From positions 186,001-250,000 of the forward strand of contig NZ_VCQV01000003.1 in NCBI RefSeq assembly GCF_007845645.1: 64,000 nucleotides of DNA, written 5' to 3'. The notes beneath the pieces are model-generated. The model had not been told where the DNA came from. It saw only the letters and a program-made list of their open reading frames with translations, and did no database searches. Made by a program: the position numbers and the translations under genes. Positions 24,904-32,787 of this stretch are shown here, in pieces (position 1 is the stretch's first letter; every line of letters begins with the position of its first letter). Origin of the DNA: Leekyejoonella antrihumi. Lineage in GTDB: Bacteria > Actinomycetota > Actinomycetes > Actinomycetales > Dermatophilaceae.

Positions 24904-26133
24904 ATGTCGCAGGCACCTCGTCATCTCAAGAAGCGTCCTGGACTGACCTCGACCGTCGTCCCGGTGATCACGTCTCGACGTGCCCTGGTCGCCACCGGGG
25001 CAGTCGCGACGATTCCGGCCGCGGGTGGACTCCTGGCCTCCACCCCGGCCTTCGCCGCCGGCGTGCAGCAGCCGGCGGGCGCGGCGATGGGGTCGCAGGC
25101 GAGCGTCGTCAAGGCGGCCAGTCGCGTCACGGCGAGGACCGATGTCCAGGTGCTGCGGTATGGCGCGAGCGGCGCCCTGGTGCGGACGTTGCAGCAGCGT
25201 CTGGGTGGGCTGTCGGTCGACGGCAGCTTCGGTCCGGGCACGCTGGCGAAGGTGAAGGCGTTCCAGAGGTCGCACAAGCTGTCGGTGGACGGCGTTGTCG
25301 GGCCGGCGACCTGGGCGGCGCTGGGCGGCTATCCGAGCGGCACGAGCCCGACGCCGCCGACCAGCCCGAAGGCTCCACCGAGCTGCACAGTCAGTGTGCT
25401 GCGGTACGGCGCGAGCGGCGCCCTGGTGCGGACGTTGCAGCAGCGTCTGGGTGGGCTGTCGGTCGACGGCAGCTTCGGTCCGGGCACGCTGGCGAGCGTG
25501 AAGGCGTTCCAGAGGTCGCACAAGCTGTCGGTCGACGGCATCGTGGGACCGGCGACCTGGTCATCCCTGGGTGGCTACCCGTGCGGCACCACGAGCCCGA
25601 CGCCGCCGCCCAGCCCGACCCCTCCGCCCAGCCCGACCCCTCCGCCCAGCCCGACGCCGCCGCCCAGCACGGGGCCCGGCGACCCGAGCGCGGCCTACCG
25701 GCTGCCCTTCCCCGGGGGCGACACCTTCAAGATCACCCAGGGTCCGCACGGGACCTACTCGCACAACACCCCCTACAACGACACGGCGGTCGATGTCGGT
25801 ATGCCGATCGGGACGCCGGTGCTCGCGGCCCGGGCCGGGACGGTCTACGCGACCGGGTATACCGGCACCGGCGGAGGAAATTACGTGCTGCTCAAGGACG
25901 CCTCGGGGATGTGCCAGGTGTACTTCCACCTGAGTGGCTACCAGGTGGCACCCGGGCAGCGGGTTGCGCAGGGTCAGCGGGTTGCCTCGTCGGGCGACTC
26001 CGGCGACTCGACCGGGCCACACCTGCACTTCGACCTGCTGAACTGCTCGACCTGGAAGAGCGTCGAGACCATGCCCACCGTCGAACGGGGCACGTCCTAT
26101 CCGACCGGCACCTGGATCACCAGCCAGAACTAA
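24904..26133 (+). CDS. Secreted M23-type peptidase with two peptidoglycan-binding domains
   Basis: 409 residues. The N-terminus MSQAPRHLKKRPGLTSTVV and SRR segment are shared with the two NlpC/P60 paralogs; the signal peptide core ends near STPAFAAG. Two nearly identical PG_binding_1 domains follow (VRTLQQRLGGLSVDGSFGPG in both), then a Pro-Ser-Thr linker with PPPSPT repeats. The C-terminal LytM/M23 domain has the zinc-binding pair (His and Asp in SHNTPYNDTAVDVGMP) and the GPHLHF motif. It would act as a peptidoglycan endopeptidase. It is third in the cluster with motif site 3 upstream and a terminator behind. Confidence 0.92.
   Translation: MSQAPRHLKKRPGLTSTVVPVITSRRALVATGAVATIPAAGGLLASTPAFAAGVQQPAGAAMGSQASVVKAASRVTARTDVQVLRYGASGALVRTLQQRLGGLSVDGSFGPGTLAKVKAFQRSHKLSVDGVVGPATWAALGGYPSGTSPTPPTSPKAPPSCTVSVLRYGASGALVRTLQQRLGGLSVDGSFGPGTLASVKAFQRSHKLSVDGIVGPATWSSLGGYPCGTTSPTPPPSPTPPPSPTPPPSPTPPPSTGPGDPSAAYRLPFPGGDTFKITQGPHGTYSHNTPYNDTAVDVGMPIGTPVLAARAGTVYATGYTGTGGGNYVLLKDASGMCQVYFHLSGYQVAPGQRVAQGQRVASSGDSGDSTGPHLHFDLLNCSTWKSVETMPTVERGTSYPTGTWITSQN
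25150..25560 (+). repeat. Tandem duplication of the peptidoglycan-binding domain (period 246 bp)
   Basis: Bases 25150-25314 and 25396-25560 are nearly identical at DNA level, differing at only about 8-9 positions over 165 bp, with a period of 246 bp. Synonymous sites are also conserved, which points to recent duplication or gene conversion. Confidence 0.85.
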
Positions 26134-26163
26134 GCTCGAGCCGCACCTGGGCGGCTCGCCCCG

Positions 26164-26216
26164 ACCCGGTGGTCGGCACTGGATCCGTGTCCTCGGTCCG
26201 GTGCTGACCACCGGGT
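26164..26216 (+). terminator. Terminator after hydrolase 3
   Basis: ACCCGGTGGTCGGCAC (26164-26179) pairs with GTGCTGACCACCGGGT (26201-26216) with one mismatch, 30 bp after the stop. Confidence 0.75.
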
Positions 26217-26349
26217 CCGTTGCGCTCCGGGCGCCCTGGTTTGGCGGCTTGGACGCTGTGCCCAAAGTGACCGCTGTGACAGGGGCGAGGCCCTGCGAGA
26301 CGGGGGCCCTGTGGGTAAGTCTGCCGCGCAGACACGCCAAAACTTTTTG

Positions 26350-26478
26350 TTGTCCACAGGCGGTGGATGACATAGCTGCAGGTCAAGCGGCATGTTTTGA
26401 GTTCCGGCTGGCGGAATCCACAGGCGCCCACACAGGGTGTGCACACGCCTGTGGGCGTGTGTGCACACGTTGTCCACA
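26350..26478. promoter_or_regulatory. DnaA-box-like sites and hairpins upstream of dnaB
   Basis: Two exact TTGTCCACA sequences (26350-26358 and 26470-26478) match the actinobacterial DnaA-box consensus. Between them CCACAGGCG (26418-26426) pairs with CGCCTGTGG (26446-26454), and TGTGCACACGCC can pair with a right arm ending GTGCACA. The 420-bp stretch 26217-26635 before dnaB otherwise shows no gene. Confidence 0.55.
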
Positions 26479-26635
26479 AGTCGTGCACACCACGGGTCGG
26501 AGCGCGTTTGTGGAGGCCCGCCCCGGGGGCCTAACGTGCCTAGGGGGTCTGGCTCAGCGGCCACGACATCTCGCCCGTCCGATTGTCGGTGGCGGGTGGA
26601 ATGGTCTTCATCAAACGTCTCGTAGGAGGTGCCGG

Positions 26636-28453
26636 TTGTCGATCGCTGAGCTGGAAGGGGCCTACGGCCCGTCGCAGTCCGGTGGATCATCCCATGGGCT
26701 GCTACCGCCGCAGGATGTTGACGCGGAGCGCTCGGTGCTGGGCGGCATGCTGCTGAGCAAGGACGCGATCGCCGATGCGGCCGAGGCCGTGGACGGGTCC
26801 GACTTCTACCGGCCGGCGCACGAGCAGATCTACGAAGCGGTTATCGAGCTGTATGGCCGCGGCGAACCGGCCGACGCGATCACCGTCGCCGACGAGCTGA
26901 CCAAGCGCGGCGAGCTGCAGCGGGTCGGCGGCCAGGCCTACCTCCATGAGCTGATCCAGTCGGTGCCGACCGCGGCCAACGCGGGCTACTACGCCTCGAT
27001 CGTCGCCGAGCGCGCGGTGCTGCGGCGGCTGGTCCAGGCGGGCACTCGCATCACCCAGATGGGGTATGCCGAGGGTGCCGGGGACGTGGTCGACATCATC
27101 AACGCGGCGCAGGCCGAGGTCTTCGGAGTCACCGCCGGCAAGGAGTCCGAGGACTACGTCCGCATCGGCGACGTGATCGAGGCGACCGCCGACGAGATCG
27201 ACGCGGCCAGTGGCACTGCCGGGCAGATGACCGGCGTGCCCACCGGGTTCACCGATCTCGACGCGCTGACCAATGGTTTGCACGGCGGGCAGATGATCGT
27301 GCTGGCGGCGAGACCGGCCGTGGGCAAGGCCCTCGCACTGGATACTCCGCTGCCGACCCCGGCGGGCTGGACCACGATGGGTCAGGTCCGGGTCGGGGAC
27401 GAGCTGATCGGTGCCGACGGACGACCGACCAGGGTCGTCGCCGCGACGCCGGTGATGACCGGCCGACCGTGCTACGAGGTGGAGTTCTCGGATGGCACGG
27501 TGATTGTGGCCGATGAGCAGCACCAGTGGCTGGTGTCGTTTGACGGCGATGATGCCCAGGTCGTCGTGACATCGGACCTGGCCGATGGAGTCTCGAGCGG
27601 GCGCACGCTCACGGTGAGCCGAGACAGCGCGGTTCGCGGGTCGGAGCCGGCCGACTGGAAGGTGACGGATGTGCGAGCGGTGCCCTCGGTGCCGGTGCGG
27701 TGTGTTGAGGTCGACAATGACTCTCACCTCTACCTCGCGAGCCGCTCCATGGTTCCGACCCACAATTCGACGCTGGGACTGGATATCGCGCGGGCGGCGT
27801 CGATCAAGAACAACATGAGCTCGGTGGTCTTCAGCCTCGAGATGAGCAAAACCGAGATCACCATGCGACTGCTGTCGGCGGAGGCGGGCATCCAACTGCA
27901 GCACATGCGCAAGGGCACGATGCGCGATGACGACTGGACCAAGCTCGCCGCGACGATGGGTCGGATCGCGGATGCACCGCTGTTCATTGATGACTCGCCG
28001 AACATGTCGCTGATGGAGATCCGCTCCAAGTGTCGGCGGCTGAAGGAGCGCAACAACCTGAAGTTGGTGGTCATCGACTACCTGCAGCTGATGAGCAGCG
28101 GCAAGCGCGTCGAATCGCGCCAGCAGGAGGTGTCGGAGTTTTCCCGTGCGCTGAAGCTGCTGGCCAAAGAGATCGAGGTGCCGGTGATCGCGATCTCGCA
28201 GCTGAACCGTGGTCCCGAGCAGCGCACGGACAAGCGTCCGCAGATGAGTGACCTTCGCGAATCGGGATCAATCGAACAGGATGCGGACATGGTAATCCTG
28301 CTGCACCGCGAGGACTCCTATGACAAGGATTCTGAGCGCGCGGGTGAGGCCGACCTGATTGTGGCCAAGCACCGTAACGGTCCGACCGACACGATCACGG
28401 TCGCATTCCAGGGCCACTACAGCCGATTCACCAACATGGCCCAGAACTTCTAA
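26636..28453 (+). CDS. dnaB: Replicative DNA helicase DnaB, intein-containing precursor
   Basis: 605 residues from TTG at 26636, which has AGGAGGT at 26624-26630; the open frame further upstream crosses the DnaA-box region. The N-terminal domain begins LLPPQDVDAERSVLGGMLLS. The RecA-like ATPase has Walker A ARPAVGK split from STLGLDIARAAS by an intein at residues 232-377. After the intein come VFSLEMSKTEITMRLL, LKLVVIDYLQLMSSG (Walker B), AISQLNRGPEQRTDKRPQMS and DLRESGSIEQDADMVILLHR. The spliced protein would be 459 residues, the normal length. It unwinds DNA at the replication fork and is the last gene of the conserved rpsF-dnaB neighbourhood. Confidence 0.96.
   Translation: MSIAELEGAYGPSQSGGSSHGLLPPQDVDAERSVLGGMLLSKDAIADAAEAVDGSDFYRPAHEQIYEAVIELYGRGEPADAITVADELTKRGELQRVGGQAYLHELIQSVPTAANAGYYASIVAERAVLRRLVQAGTRITQMGYAEGAGDVVDIINAAQAEVFGVTAGKESEDYVRIGDVIEATADEIDAASGTAGQMTGVPTGFTDLDALTNGLHGGQMIVLAARPAVGKALALDTPLPTPAGWTTMGQVRVGDELIGADGRPTRVVAATPVMTGRPCYEVEFSDGTVIVADEQHQWLVSFDGDDAQVVVTSDLADGVSSGRTLTVSRDSAVRGSEPADWKVTDVRAVPSVPVRCVEVDNDSHLYLASRSMVPTHNSTLGLDIARAASIKNNMSSVVFSLEMSKTEITMRLLSAEAGIQLQHMRKGTMRDDDWTKLAATMGRIADAPLFIDDSPNMSLMEIRSKCRRLKERNNLKLVVIDYLQLMSSGKRVESRQQEVSEFSRALKLLAKEIEVPVIAISQLNRGPEQRTDKRPQMSDLRESGSIEQDADMVILLHREDSYDKDSERAGEADLIVAKHRNGPTDTITVAFQGHYSRFTNMAQNF
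27329..27766 (+). other. Class 3 mini-intein inside dnaB
   Basis: 146 residues inserted exactly between GK and ST of the Walker A motif. It begins ALALDTPLPTPAGW, so residue 1 is Ala and not Cys or Ser. It carries the class 3 Trp-Cys-Thr triad: Trp67 in ADEQHQW, Cys125 in VPVRCVEVDN and Thr144 in MVPTHN, followed by Ser+1. These positions match those described for class 3 DnaB inteins of mycobacteriophages (W67/C124/T143). There is no homing endonuclease domain. Confidence 0.93.
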
Positions 28454-28684
28454 CAACTTGTCGAGATGCAGTGAAGATTAACCAACTGCCCCTTGTAGTT
28501 GATCATTAGCAAGGACTATTGAAATCGAGCACGGCGCTTCACAGCGTCATGTTGCCGAGCTTCTACGCCAGCCCGCGGTGAGGTGGCGGCCGTTGATGGT
28601 CCGACTATCGGTGAGCCAACTGTCCCGTACACCGATCCGTGATCGGGACATCCCGATGTCGGTGGCCGCTGCTCCAATACACCT

Positions 28685-29104
28685 ATGGATGACCCTGCTG
28701 TCGCCGACGTTGTGTTGGGCGCGCTAGTTGATGATGGTCGAGTTCTTCTCGTGCATCGGAGTCCTCACAAGCGAGCCCATCCAAACGTGTGGGATCTGCC
28801 CGGTGGCTGCGTTGAGGCTGGCGAGTCAGAACTCGATGCGTTGGCGCGGGAACTGCGCGAGGAACTCGGCGTTTACATCGCGACGGACGCGGTGTACCAG
28901 CTATACCGGCTGACCGCAGGACCGCCTGAGGAGCCCGCGCTCGTGAGCGCCTGGATGGTCCGCAAGTGGGAGGGAGCTCCGCTGAACAACGCGCCGGACG
29001 AGCATGTAGACATCGGCTGGTTCGGGCTAAGCAAACTGCCGTCTCCTGCCCACTCGCTTATGCGTGCCGCCTTCGTGAACGCACTGCGGGGGTTCGGCGC
29101 TTGA
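28685..29104 (+). CDS. NUDIX hydrolase
   Basis: 139 residues. The Nudix box GGCVEAGESELDALARELRE plus ELGV fits G-x5-E-x7-R-E-x2-E-E-x-G. It is a single-domain hydrolase of nucleoside-diphosphate-linked compounds, such as MutT-like 8-oxo-dGTP clean-up enzymes; the substrate cannot be told. It lies 231 bp behind dnaB in the accessory region, and a pseudogene on the opposite strand follows. Confidence 0.92.
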   Translation: MDDPAVADVVLGALVDDGRVLLVHRSPHKRAHPNVWDLPGGCVEAGESELDALARELREELGVYIATDAVYQLYRLTAGPPEEPALVSAWMVRKWEGAPLNNAPDEHVDIGWFGLSKLPSPAHSLMRAAFVNALRGFGA

Positions 29105-29214
29105 CCGCCAATTTCGCCCCGCCAACAGCAACGCCACGGCATCCCGGCAGGTGGAGAGCGGTGCAGACGCGGTGCAGCACGGTTTCGATGAGCGGTAGGA
29201 GCCGCGCCGTCGTA

Positions 29215-29600
29215 GTTGATTGGGTGCCGAGCACGTGCCCGGCAGCGGCGGCCGGAAGGTTCGCCCGGTCCTTGATCGCGGCGAAGTCGAGGTGGGTGTC
29301 GGGAGCGAACAGATGGACGACGTAGTGGTGCGGCCCGTCGCCGGGCAGCGGGCGCGGGCCTTGGTACCCCATGTCCCCGCGGTGGTTCGGCAGGAATGCC
29401 ACACCGGGCGTGCCGAGGTTCAGCGCTCCCTGGGGCGCACCACCGCTGCGCCGGCGCGAACTGGGCGATCGGGTGCAGGCCGGGGATCGTCGTCGGCACG
29501 TCGAGGTCCTCGACGATCAGCAGAAGATCGGTCGTGGCCTCCGGCAGATCGCCAGCCCTGACCAGCTCGGACGGGCTTCCCTGACCTGTCTGCCGCCGCT
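29215..29600 (-). pseudogene. Fragment of a YbhB/YbcL (PEBP/Raf-kinase-inhibitor-like) gene
   Basis: On the minus strand the reading GDLPEATTDLLLIVEDLDV and PTTIPGLHPIAQFAP (around 29460-29540) continues in a different frame as VVRPRERLNLGTPGVAFLP and GYQGPRPLPGDGPHHYVVHL (around 29250-29440). These are the conserved core of the PEBP family. The frameshift near 29445, a missing N-terminal third and unrelated sequence after HVLG show it is a remnant. Confidence 0.65.
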
Positions 29601-29628
29601 TGGCAATCCATAGTGAGCATCGATCGTC

Positions 29629-29913
29629 CTACGAGACGTGCTCTTGTCGGGAGAATCGCTGGCGGGCCGCCTGACGGGAGACTCCCAGCGCGACAGCGAT
29701 GTGGTTCCATGACCGCCCGTGCGCTCGGGCCACCTCGACGGCCTCCCGAAGCCTCGCTTCGTCGGCTCGTGTCGCCTCCGCGACGACCGCAACCATCCGG
29801 AGGTCTTCGGTGTTCTCGATTTTCGCCGTGGCCGGATCGAGTTCGCCGGCGAGCTTGTCGAAGCGCTCTGCTGCGTGCTCGATCTCCTCGTTCGTGTGTC
29901 GCACCTTGATCAC
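29629..29913 (-). CDS. HTH protein, probable antitoxin of a toxin-antitoxin pair
   Basis: About 94 residues from a GTG at 29913 (IKVRHTNEEIEHAAERFDKL). The frame could start at 29961, but that would overlap the upstream gene. The C-terminal half has a helix-turn-helix reading HGRSWNHIAVALGVSRQAAR followed by QRF, as in sigma-like or Xre-like small regulators. It starts 4 bp after the stop of a degraded BrnT/DUF4258-like toxin gene. The order toxin-antitoxin with a palindrome upstream suggests an autoregulated type II module in which only the antitoxin is still intact. Confidence 0.7.
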   Translation of the reverse strand: MIKVRHTNEEIEHAAERFDKLAGELDPATAKIENTEDLRMVAVVAEATRADEARLREAVEVARAHGRSWNHIAVALGVSRQAARQRFSRQEHVS

Positions 29914-29917
29914 ATCC

Positions 29918-30147
29918 TCATCCGAGGAACCGGTAGAACTTGGGCCGAAGCGCCATCGCATGGATGGCGACCGGATCTGCTCCGTCGAAGTCCAGCACCC
30001 CGACTTCCAGCAACGCGCCGTCCGACGCCGGACCGATGAATAAAGTCAGGCCTCACTCATCTCGTGTCGCCGCACCATGTTGCGAACTGCGTGTTCGATG
30101 TCGCCGTCGGGGATCCCGTGACGCCGCGCCGGCCCACCGATCCTCAC
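29918..30147 (-). pseudogene. Frameshifted BrnT/DUF4258-like toxin gene
   Basis: From GTG 30147 the minus strand reads RIGGPARRHGIPDGDIEHAV then RNMVRRHEMSEA and stop. The next frame carries on as LTLFIGPASDGALLEVGVLD then FDGADPVAIHAMALRPKFYR and ends at 29918. Together these make a small toxin-like protein of the kind that pairs with HTH antitoxins in actinomycetes (HGI-x-D-x-DIEHA, G-x-LLEVGVLD, IHAM-x-LR-x-KF). One base lost near 30048-30053 explains the break. Confidence 0.6.
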
Positions 30148-30149
30148 AT

Positions 30150-30167
30150 AGACAACATACCTTGTCT
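30150..30167. promoter_or_regulatory. Palindromic operator candidate of the toxin-antitoxin module
   Basis: AGACAACATACCTTGTCT (30150-30167): perfect 6-bp arms with a 6-nt spacer, 2 bp before the GTG of the toxin remnant, as expected for an autoregulated module. Confidence 0.55.
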
Positions 30168-30287
30168 GACTCGTAGAAACCAGCAACGCCGGACCGTCCC
30201 AACAACCATCGGCTACCGGCACCAGCAGCGGCAGGTCGGCGAACTTGAGCCCGCGCCGCCGGCCTGGATTCGGGTCATCATGACGAG

Positions 30288-30587
30288 ATGGTTCTGGCGA
30301 TCATCCTGAGCACGGTTGTTGCCGTGATGTGGACTACCGGGACCGCCCTGGCGCTGAACGTACGGCGCGGGCAGTGCTTCGGTGGCCGAGGGGCACGTTT
30401 GCCGACTTCCACGAGGATGTTGTGGGTTTGCGCGCCGAACCTGCTGGCCTTTGCGGCGAACGCCTACTACGGCCAACCTCGTGAACCGGCCCATCTGCCC
30501 TCCGCGGTTTTGATCATACTTGCGTTGCTGTCAGCGACCATTCTGACGATCCTGATCCATAACGGCCGTGCCAGCCAGCCCCAGTAG
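30288..30587 (+). CDS. Small hypothetical membrane protein
   Basis: 99 residues with an N-terminal membrane segment (VLAIILSTVVAVMWTTGTAL), a middle hydrophobic stretch (MLWVCAPNLLAFAANAYY) and a C-terminal one (AVLIILALLSATILTILI). No family recognised. It sits alone between the toxin-antitoxin remnant and a GNAT gene. Confidence 0.5.
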   Translation: MVLAIILSTVVAVMWTTGTALALNVRRGQCFGGRGARLPTSTRMLWVCAPNLLAFAANAYYGQPREPAHLPSAVLIILALLSATILTILIHNGRASQPQ

Positions 30588-30629
30588 ATCGGCATTCGGT
30601 GACGCTGCCGGGAGCTGTTGAAGCAAGGG

Positions 30630-31202
30630 TCACTGGCGAATCAGGTCGCGGCGAAAGCGGCTGCCGTGCTCGCCTCCCAGTTCGGAGGGATCGGCCGGAC
30701 CGTCCAGGACGAAACCGGCATTGATCAAGACCTTGCGCGACGCCACGTTGTGGTCTGACGTCGCCGCGACGAGGGTACGCAGGCCAAGCCCTGACGCTAC
30801 CGCACAGAGGTTGCGGACGGTTGCGGTCGCGACGCCGCGCCCGGCGGCGTGCTGCGCCAGCCGATAACCCACTGTTGCGGCACCACGGTCGAGATCGTAG
30901 AGGTTGAACCTGCCGATCACCGCACTGTCGTCGTCCACCAAGACGTAGAACGCGCACGTGCCCTCACGCTGCTCGGCCAGCAGGCGATCAAAATCCTCAT
31001 TGAACTGATCGAAGAACGCGTCACCGCGATCGGAGACCGACGCGGCGAAATAAGCGCGGTTCTCCACCTCGAAGGCCAGTACCGCTGGGCTGTGATCGGC
31101 GCGTAACCGCTCGAGCGTGGGCACCACCTGACCGTGGCACAACTCCAGACTGAGGCACGACTCAATTTTCGCGGACACCTTGCTATGAGCCACCTGGGAC
31201 AT
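30630..31202 (-). CDS. GNAT family N-acetyltransferase (RimJ/RimL type)
   Basis: 190 residues. The acetyl-CoA binding segment is VGYRLAQHAAGRGVATATVR (R/Q-x-x-G-x-A), preceded by the beta strand SAVIGRFNLYDLDRG and followed by LRTLVAATSDHNVASRKVLI and NAGFVLDG. This is the RimJ/RimL-like pattern of protein or small-molecule N-acetyltransferases. The first 25 residues are poorly conserved, so an internal start is possible. It is one of several GNAT genes in this accessory stretch. Confidence 0.85.
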   Translation of the reverse strand: MSQVAHSKVSAKIESCLSLELCHGQVVPTLERLRADHSPAVLAFEVENRAYFAASVSDRGDAFFDQFNEDFDRLLAEQREGTCAFYVLVDDDSAVIGRFNLYDLDRGAATVGYRLAQHAAGRGVATATVRNLCAVASGLGLRTLVAATSDHNVASRKVLINAGFVLDGPADPSELGGEHGSRFRRDLIRQ

Positions 31203-31262
31203 ACACCGATGGAGGATCGCTCTTCGAGCGCGGCACTCGGTGCGTCGAGTGTTGCGCGTGTG

Positions 31263-31496
31263 TCAGGTGGGTCGCGTGCCCTCGGGGGCCTGAGCGTCAA
31301 CGTCTGCCCAGACTTCGGACATTTCGGCGATGAGTCCATCTCGCAAGGTGATGAAGGTAGCCACCTGGAAGTGCTGAAGCTTTTCGCCCACGTACCCGGT
31401 GACATGGGCGCGTCCCGCCGCTCGAGAAGCGACAGCAACGCATTCGTGGAGGACAAGATGGTCGGCCTGGCAGCATTCCGCATGGCCAAAGAGGGC
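31263..31496 (-). pseudogene. Remnant of a SnoaL/NTF2-like gene
   Basis: The minus strand between a TAG (31497-31499) and the stop at 31263-31265 reads HECVAVASRAAGRAHVTGYV then LQHFQVATFITLRDGLIAEM and ends WADVDAQAPEGTRPT. This is the C-terminal half of the NTF2-like SnoaL fold. No start codon with the N-terminal half is present, so it looks truncated. Confidence 0.5.
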
Positions 31497-31629
31497 CTAT
31501 GCGGCATGATGCCCGCGCGCGCCAGCCTCCTGCGACAAATCCGCGGTCCGGGCTCAGCCCATGTTTCAGCAACTGCTAGAACCTTTGCTCGGCGCGCAAA
31601 CCAGTCCAGCCCACTCCATATCAGGCCAT

Positions 31630-32457
31630 CTACAAGTCGTGATCGATGAGCTCGGCGAGGCGGTGGCCGGCGAAGGACACGAGGTCCTTGGCGGGGAGCA
31701 AGACAGTTCGTGCACCGCCGACCTGGACCGGATGGATGCCCGCGTGGCGTTCGTAGTCGCGTCCGACCACCGGGAAGTGCGTGTCGTTGTCGTCGCCGAC
31801 GTCGAGGGTCTCCCACCAGATGCGTTCGCCGTCGACCATCACCGGGAACCGGCGCAGTTTCAGGCGTGGCCGCTCAATCAACGACTCGGCGTGATGCAAG
31901 AAGCTGTTGCGGTTGTGCCCGACCCCCACCAACAGGATCCAGCCTCCCAACTGCAGCAACCGATCGAACGGAGAGCGGCGGCCCAACGCGAAGTTCAACG
32001 GCTGCCCGGCCACGATGTCACCGGCGCGGGCACCCAGTGCCGCGACCGAGGCCTGCGGGTGCCGGCTGCGCACGGACCCGGGCGTGAGCCGTATCGCCTC
32101 GGCGACTGCTCCCATCGGTGAGGGCAACCCCGGAGTGAACAGCGGCACCTGCTCGCGCAGGGTCCGCACCTTCTCCTCCGGGACGGCACGGATCGACGGG
32201 TGCGGGTCGGTGACCTGCGGGGTGAACGCCGGAGCCACCAATGTGCCGTCAGGCCCGACCGCGGTGCGCAAGCTGCGCACGACAGTCTCCGCCCCGCCCT
32301 GGACCCGACCGATGCTCGACAGTGCCGAGTGAACGATCACGTTCATGCCCGGTTCGACGCCAGCCTCGCGCCATTGGGAGAGTAGGCTGTCGTGCTCCCA
32401 CTGTGGCCCGTCTCCGGACCCGATCACACCCGGCTGAAGATGCCCTGCCATCACCAA
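31630..32457 (-). CDS. AAC(3) family aminoglycoside N-acetyltransferase-like protein
   Basis: 275 residues. Features of the AAC(3)/YokD family are present: VIVHSALSSIGRVQGGAETV, GPDGTLVAPAFTP, SPMGAVAEAIRLTPGSVRS followed by RHPQASVAALG, and the Pro-Phe motif SPFDRLLQLGGWILLVGVGH. The conserved RSxHP-like segment is RSRHP and the catalytic His-containing SFLHHAES segment is intact. It would transfer acetyl groups to aminoglycosides or similar amines. Many chromosomal members give no resistance, so the phenotype is uncertain. Its neighbours are decayed genes, which suggests acquired DNA. Confidence 0.88.
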   Translation of the reverse strand: MVMAGHLQPGVIGSGDGPQWEHDSLLSQWREAGVEPGMNVIVHSALSSIGRVQGGAETVVRSLRTAVGPDGTLVAPAFTPQVTDPHPSIRAVPEEKVRTLREQVPLFTPGLPSPMGAVAEAIRLTPGSVRSRHPQASVAALGARAGDIVAGQPLNFALGRRSPFDRLLQLGGWILLVGVGHNRNSFLHHAESLIERPRLKLRRFPVMVDGERIWWETLDVGDDNDTHFPVVGRDYERHAGIHPVQVGGARTVLLPAKDLVSFAGHRLAELIDHDL

Positions 32458-32787
32458 AGAATCTCACCACACGCCGCGATTCGCATCGCCCCAACCGGAC
32501 CACGCTGTCCGCCCGTCCCGCCGCGCCGTAACGAGATTCGGTGTCCTCGAGCGCGCAACGAACTCAGTGCCTGACGCCGTGGACAGCGGTGGCCATTGCG
32601 CGACGACCAACTGGCCCGGTCACGCATCTCTCGGCCGGCGCGCCATACGTCCACCGAGCGGCAACCTGTGGCGATTGCCCCAGACCTGGCCCGATCGTCA
32701 GACAGGTCGGCCCCCGTTCCGCAGGGGTGGGGCGACGGCGCTGCGACACATTCCGGAAGTAGGTTGAAGCCGTTGGGGTTCCGGTAG
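32458..32787. other. 330-bp stretch without a recognised gene
   Basis: Short open frames occur on both strands, but none has a credible ribosome site, codon pattern or family match. No repeat or hairpin stands out. Confidence 0.5.

Noticed and set aside
25590-25670. Short direct repeats resembling a CRISPR-like array
   Set aside because: They encode the Pro-Pro-Pro-Ser-Pro-Thr linker in frame and have no spacers or cas genes.
24825-26207. 460-codon frame overlapping the M23 peptidase gene
   Set aside because: The frame from 24904 has a signal peptide, two peptidoglycan-binding domains and a zinc peptidase; the other frame is a repetitive Arg/Gly/Ala shadow caused by the duplicated domain DNA.
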